Assembly: GCA_027943245.1 (NCBI GenBank)
Contig: JANDJZ010000067.1
Location: forward strand, 43,833-107,832
DNA length: 64,000 bases
From: Acanthamoeba sp. SK_2022b
Taxonomy: Eukaryota; Discosea; Longamoebia; Acanthamoebidae
Direction of reading: 5' to 3'
Shown piece by piece: positions 59,229-64,000 of this stretch; position 1 is the first letter of the stretch, and each line of letters starts with the position of its first letter. The notes beneath the pieces are model-generated. The model did not search any database. It saw nothing but the letters and a program-made list of their open reading frames with translations, and had not been told where the DNA came from. Made by a program: the position numbers and the translations under genes.

Positions 59229-59297
<69 letters not shown>
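59229..59297. repeat. (TG)n microsatellite at the right edge of the palindrome centre
   Basis: Mirror image of 58684-58757. Confidence 0.95.
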
Positions 59298-59299
<2 letters not shown>

Positions 59300-59300
59300 G

Positions 59301-59642
59301 GCGGTGATCAAGCTGAAACGGGATGGCGAGTTCTATCTGCACAACGTCGGGCGCGCCACCATGTTCGTCAACGGACGACCGGTGCTCACGGGCAAACGAA
59401 CGCACCTCCCGCATTGCTGTCTCGTCGAGGTGCGCCGCCTTCGACGCCTCACGCGGTTGTTGTTGTTGCGGCAGTGTAGCTGCTGACCCGAGCCACCGCA
59501 TCGGCACTCCCCCCTTTCCTCCCTTCCCCCCCCCTCTCGCTCTCTCTCTTTGCAGGTGCGGCAAATCGCGTTCATCTTCGACATCAATCGCTCCCTGCAC
59601 GCCAAGCTCAAGGCGGGCCTCGCCGCCGGCTCATCGACCTGA
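59301..59642 (+). pseudogene. MCRS1: MCRS1-like FHA fragment, right-arm copy
   Basis: Plus-strand duplicate of the last two MCRS1-like exons (AVIKLKRDGEFYLHNVG, intron, VRQIAFIFDINRSLHA, stop 59642). Upstream is antisense single-copy centre, so no N-terminal exons exist; an orphan fragment. Confidence 0.8.
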
Positions 59643-59710
59643 CCCCTCCCCACAGCCGAGTCCAACACGTGTTCACATATGTACATTTCGCTTGTTGTTG
59701 CGGTAGTTGT

Positions 59711-60530
59711 CTAGCCAATCAGGCGCTTCATTGTCGCCGTAGCCGTCGCCATCGTCACCGTCTTCTGCTTCTTCGTTCGGGTGACGTTGAGGACCACGAC
59801 CTTGGCCTGGCGGTCCTTGGCTCGCTGCTTGAGCTTGCGGAGGTCCCTGTCGCTCCTGATCTTCATGCCGCCCTTCCTGATGTCGACGCACGTGATACTC
59901 ACATGCCTGGAGGAGGCGGTCGTAGGAGTAGGGCCCAAGGCGGCCGCCGTCCCACCTCCGACTCCGTCGCTGGTAAAGTCGTGACCACGTACTCGGCCAA
60001 TGTCGAGCCTGTGTGGCCTCCCACCCCCAGTCAACCACCAAACATGACTACAACACGACGTACGACGTGGCAAGCGAGCACCGAAGGATGAGGCCAGGTT
60101 GGACCGGGAGAGCTCTCGAGTAGCGGCAATGTGCGACGGTGGTGAGTGGTGATGGTGGTCGTCGACCTGTTGGTCGTTCTCCTCGCTGACCTTGATGCGG
60201 CGGAGCGTGACGACCTGTACGTGCTCGAGCACGTCTCGAGGAGACGGCGCCTCTCTCGAATCGCCCGGGTCGTGGTTGGTGGACTCGCCCAAGCGAGGAG
60301 TGGCCACTTCGGACAGAACTCTGCCCTGCTCCTCCTGCACTCCGTGCTCCTGCTTGAGTGTGTCTCTCCGCATCAACACAGTCTTCCTGGTGTGTATACA
60401 CAAAGAGTGAGCCCTCCACTATCGTTATCGGAGCGGAGGCGGCACCTCTCCTTGAAGGACGAGATGCCCAGAGACGATAGGAGCTTGTGGTCCGTGTGCA
60501 AAAGTCTGGCGCCGTCCATCCGAGCCTCGG
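59711..60530 (-). pseudogene. SAM/PB1 gene, right-arm copy, broken by deletions
   Basis: Minus-strand mirror of the left copy. The SAM half (AFAEARMDGARLLHTDHKLL, LGISSFKERCRLR) and a segment absent from the left arm (REAPSPRDVLEHVQVVTLRR, KVSEENDQQVDD; about 60045-60300) are present. About 50 bases between two GTGGG repeats and the intron with the following exon start (at about 59905) are deleted, which throws the PB1 part out of frame (RLLQACEYHVRRH). The final exon is intact to the stop at 59711. Confidence 0.55.
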
Positions 60531-61080
60531 CAAAGGCGGCTGATGGTTCGCGTGCAGTGGCGATCCACACGATTGGCAGTTACGACAATAAAACGCTCCG
60601 GCTGGAGAGTGATACGAACCAATGCGCTGGGAAAGGAAGGCGCCTTCATGTGGTCAAAGAAGCTCAAATAGGCCTGCTCTCGACCCACCACCCAGTTAGT
60701 GAGACTTCTCACTTCGCTGCAGGTGCTCTCAAATAATCTCTACCTGATCACAGACAAAGTTGAGGCAATAGGGGTTTTTCTGCAGCTCCTGCAACCGCAC
60801 AAGTTGTCCGGGTTCGTTTCCTTTCTATCAGCGCGCACTTTTTAACTCCTATAGATTAACAAGCTCATCGAGAAGACCTGGCACATGCCGATGAAGCTCA
60901 AGTACACCACAAGCAACCAGACCAAAGTCGCCATCAGGAACTCGGCCGATTGGCCTCATGCAGCTGGCTGACAAATACGGTTACGGAAGGAGGCGGACAC
61001 GTGGTCCTACACCTCCGCAAGTAGCTAAGGGACTTTCCCGAGAGCGTCACGAGGACTTACTCGATGGGCGTGTTGGTTGC

Positions 61081-61373
61081 AGGAGCTGGGGGCTTCAAAC
61101 CAACAGCTTTATGACGGAATACAGGTGCCAGTTCCGTCATGGGTAGCTTTCTGCCTGACACAACCCAGCACCAGCAGGCTCATATTTCTTTTTCCTTTTC
61201 TTCACATTTTTTCGCATTTTCGGTAGGTTTCGGGCGAAGATGCCCTTCGAACAGGCCTGGAATTGGCACGATGAGAGGTCAAGACTGACAACAAGTTACG
61301 GACAGGGCACTGCGATTCGATTTACTTCACAGACTTGACGAAGGAGGGCCACGCTGCTCGTATACGCAACTCT
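61081..61373. other. Junction and upstream flank of copy C
   Basis: From about 61086 (CTGGGGGCTTCAAACC) the sequence matches the reverse complement of 51316 downwards. The last match to the small palindrome ends at about 61080, so two duplicated units meet within about six bases. No gene is seen in it. Confidence 0.75.
61226..61239 (+). promoter_or_regulatory. Conserved upstream block of copy C
   Basis: GGTTTCGGGCGAAG, 135 bases upstream of the start codon. Confidence 0.35.
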
Positions 61374-64000
61374 ATGGAGCCCCAACCTGAGTTGGTGCGT
61401 GGAGTAATTCTGTACCTTTCGAGCATGCAGTTCAATTCAAGGGTCTGACGTCAGGTGCATGTGGCTGTGCAGGCTGCCAAAGAAGCCCAGGAGGCGTTGC
61501 TGGACGAGCTCAACGAGCTTAAGGAAGTGTCGCCAGAGGATTACGAAGACTTCAGGGTCGACACAATCACACAGTTCCTTGCGGCAGACAAACTGGCACA
61601 AGCCCTCGACGGGCCCGGCCTCGTGCGCCTCCTCCATGCCCTTCACGTGGGGCAGCATCTTTCCGATGACGAGTGGCTGGAGTGGGTCAACGCTCTCGTG
61701 ATCACTCCCGGCGGGGGAAGTGGCCACAACCTCGCACAGGACTTGCCCAACTGGTTGCTCGGCCTGGCTGCTTTTCTACCACCTGCTCTCGGTTCGCGTC
61801 TGCTCTCGCAAGGTAATCTTCTTCCCTCCTCTGCTCCATTCTTCGTGTAACTGCTTCTTGCCTGGCGTTACACCACACTGGCGGTTGGTAACAACCACAG
61901 ACTACGAGGGTAGCATGGGCCTCACGGAGCTCGAGACCGCCTGTCGCAAACACATGTCAGAGATAGATCAGCTGGAAGGGAGGCCCGAGACCAAGGCTCA
62001 GCTGCGCAACACCGTCTACCAGCTCTTTGCTGATGCCTGCGTCCGTACGTGGCCCTTACGCTTGGTGGCCGTCTCTCTCTCACGCACGAATATCTGCTGG
62101 CGTAGGCAACGGAGTGCGAAGGAATCAGCTGCTCAAGCTGTGCAGTAGCCTCTTTGGTGATGGGGAGGGGTACAAATCGGTTCTTGACTTATATACGCCG
62201 CCCAAGGCCTCCCTTCCCGACCTCGCCAAGTCGATGGACCTCGGACGTCAACCTGCGCCAGCCTTCCCTACCGTACCCGTCAGCTCCTCGGTGCCCGCCG
62301 AGAACACACATCATCAGGCTATGCCACAGCAGCAGTCGCCCGCACCGCCTGCAGTCTGGTCCTCGTCGTCGCACGTCGCGCCTCCGGTTCGGCTCAGCGA
62401 GCCGATCCACCGGGGGTCACCAGCCGGCTGCGATTCGACACCGCCGCGCTTGTCGCCAGACGCGCAGCAGCCGGCGGGCCCGTCCTCCCCGTCGACGCAC
62501 CCGAGCCATCATGGGTTGTCGCCCCTAGTCGTGGCTTCCCCGCAAGTTACAGCTTTGGTCGCCCCGGGCACGACTCCGCCCGTGCACGCCGCAGTCATGG
62601 ACGGAGCGGCCAAGGAGCAAGACACGCGAGATATTGAGCAACCGATGGACGTCGCGTCCCCAGCGGCATCCAGGTCGATCCCCACACCCGTCGCGGAGGC
62701 ACCGCTCTCCACCGCGGGTTCGCAGGTGGCCGTGACTCTCAAATCGCCGCAGGCGCCTCTCGCCCACCAGGAGCGTCACGAGTTCTACGTGCTGATTCCT
62801 TTCGAGCAGACTAGCAAGGACAAGAATCTCACCGTGCTCCTATGCGGCGAAAGCTCCTACAAAGGTGTCGTACCGCTCGAGCGAGGGCACTCGCCATACG
62901 TGTACCACTGTTGTGCCGGGTTTGATCGCCACGAGTCCTTCCAGTACAAGTACGCCATCATGCAGACCAAGGACCAGGTGATCTGTGAGAACAGGTCGGA
63001 AAACAGGCTCACCGATGGCAAGCTCATCCACTTCGACGTCATCGGCGGGTTCGAGAAGAAGCGGCTGAAATGGCTGCCTTTCTACTCCGAGAAATGGCTG
63101 TCCATACAACTCGACCAACAGGTCGAGTTCATGCTGGAGCTCATCTACTGGCTCCCCGACACCCATGCGCCCGACACCTACCACGATCTCTTCATTCGTG
63201 GCTCCGATCTCTGCCGACGGGGACCCCTCAGCGCGCAACAGGTCACCGACATCGTGCGGCAGGCGCACTCGCTTCTGGCTGGTGCGCCCAACCCCAGGAG
63301 AGCCTTCATTCTCTCCATTCTGCTGGCGCTGCTCGTGGCGCCGCGGCCGGACAACCAGGGGGCCGTGTCCGAGGAGCTCGTGACCCTCCTCCCCTGGGCG
63401 TGCGCCACAGTGAGCACAGCGCCGCACTTCTACCTCAAGAACTACCTCGAGTCCTTCTTCCGCAACCTGTGCAACTTGGTCGAGCACCTCCACAAGGACC
63501 TGCGCGACGTCCATTGGATCATCTACGTGCCGTTGCTCGACCTCCTGGATACCATGCTCATGCTACAGCCTCACAAACTCGTTCACCTCCACTCTGCAAG
63601 CTCCCTGTCACACTACCGACACAACGTGACTGAGCCACGCTTCGAGAAGCTCCTAGCCCAGGTCAGGCATGTGTGGGACTTCTACATGTGCGTCCCGGCA
63701 CCCTTCTTTGACCTCGCCACGATTCTGTTGCGCGTTGCCGGTTCGCTCAAGTGTACGCCAGCCCCCCTCCCCGGTTTACTGCTCGGCTGCGCGATAGATT
63801 CAGTTCTTTTGTCTCCGCAGCGCTCCACTGCTTGGCCATCTTCTTGCTCAAGAACTCCGACGGCCGCAAGTGGGGGTCATCCTTCAAGAGCGAGCTGGTG
63901 ACCGCCATCCTGCAGTGCCTCCAGCCCGAGAGCCTCGCGCTCGCGCAGCAGATCCCGCTGCTGCAGGACGACGGCTCGGTCGTGCCTGCGGGCGTCGACC
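61374..64000 (+). CDS. RNF213: RNF213-like copy C, N-terminal part (runs off the window)
   Basis: ATG at 61374 opens the 7-codon exon MEPQPEL (61374-61394, donor GTGCGT). Exon 2 starts at 61473, exon 3 follows AACCACAG at about 61901, exon 4 holds the Pro-rich linker and CBM20-like region, and exon 5 is entered near 63822. No frameshift is seen in the visible part. It differs from copy B at only a handful of residues (for example Y for C in LYTPPKAS, ESSYKG for GSSYKG, PDTYHDL for PETYHAL) but much more from copy A. P-loops and RZ finger lie beyond the window. Confidence 0.88.
62765..63050 (+). other. Degenerate CBM20 domain of copy C
   Basis: The frame keeps HEFYVLIPFE, LLCG, VPLERGHSPYVYHCC and FQYKYAIMQ, but the GAWKPEG stretch of copy A is replaced by SYKG with a deletion, and VIWEKKS is VICENRS. 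Both putative ligand tryptophans are therefore absent; the lysine of QYK remains. Copy B shows the same losses. Confidence 0.8.

Larger units (their letters stand above)
59229..61080 (-). repeat. Right arm of the SAM/PB1-MCRS1 palindrome
   Basis: Reverse complement of 56890-58757 with scattered substitutions and several indels. It ends at GTTGGTTGC (about 61080), a few bases before the start of homology to copy B's flank. Confidence 0.85.

Noticed and set aside
58029..59600. Open frame of 523 codons across the small palindrome centre (minus strand)
   Set aside because: It runs through both arms, introns and the TG repeats; only short parts match the MCRS1-like frame.
1..64000. CRISPR array, bacterial operons or plasmid features
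   Set aside because: Repeats are simple sequence or large inverted duplications; all recognised genes are intron-bearing eukaryotic families or the copia element.

Overview
The window looks like nuclear DNA of a free-living amoebozoan of the Acanthamoeba type. Coding DNA is GC-rich. Genes are broken by many short GT..AG introns of about 60-150 bp, often with GTACG or GTGCG donors, and several introns are packed with simple repeats. The protein families are eukaryotic (IP3 receptor, RNF213, MCRS1, SAM/PB1, Ty1/copia). The species assignment is inference; no rRNA or tRNA gene is present to confirm it.

Layout. 1-9532 (+) is the 3' part of an inositol trisphosphate receptor-type calcium channel gene that begins before the window. 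10196-27826 (+) is an intact gene of about 22 exons for a 5,194-residue RNF213-like giant AAA+ protein (copy A). It carries a CBM20 starch-binding domain, two well-formed AAA P-loops and an RZ-type zinc finger, with no visible RING. 27830-33740 is a spacer holding an ABCG-transporter remnant, a CCCH zinc-finger gene on the minus strand and an AT-richer island with degenerate repeats. 33813-51011 (-) is a second RNF213-like copy (copy B), inverted relative to A and carrying two frameshifts. 51767-56855 is a full Ty1/copia retrotransposon with 277-bp LTRs that match base for base as far as I can read, a TTCAC target-site duplication and an intact 1,464-codon gag-pol. It splits a minus-strand gene with a PAS-like stretch. 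About 56890-61080 is a second, smaller palindrome whose arms carry SAM/PB1 gene copies and the FHA end of an MCRS1-like gene around a roughly 470-bp unique centre. 61374-64000 (+) is the start of a third RNF213-like copy (copy C), near-identical to B and running off the window.

Main message. The window is a nested set of inverted duplications built around an RNF213-like gene. In animals RNF213 coats intracellular bacteria with ubiquitin and associates with lipid droplets, so amplification and divergence of such a gene in a bacteria-eating amoeba suggests a cell-autonomous defence family in rapid evolution. Copies B and C have lost the two CBM20 tryptophans kept in A. Long inverted repeats are also a classic assembly hazard; the base differences between arms argue against simple fold-back reads, but haplotype mis-joining must be excluded.
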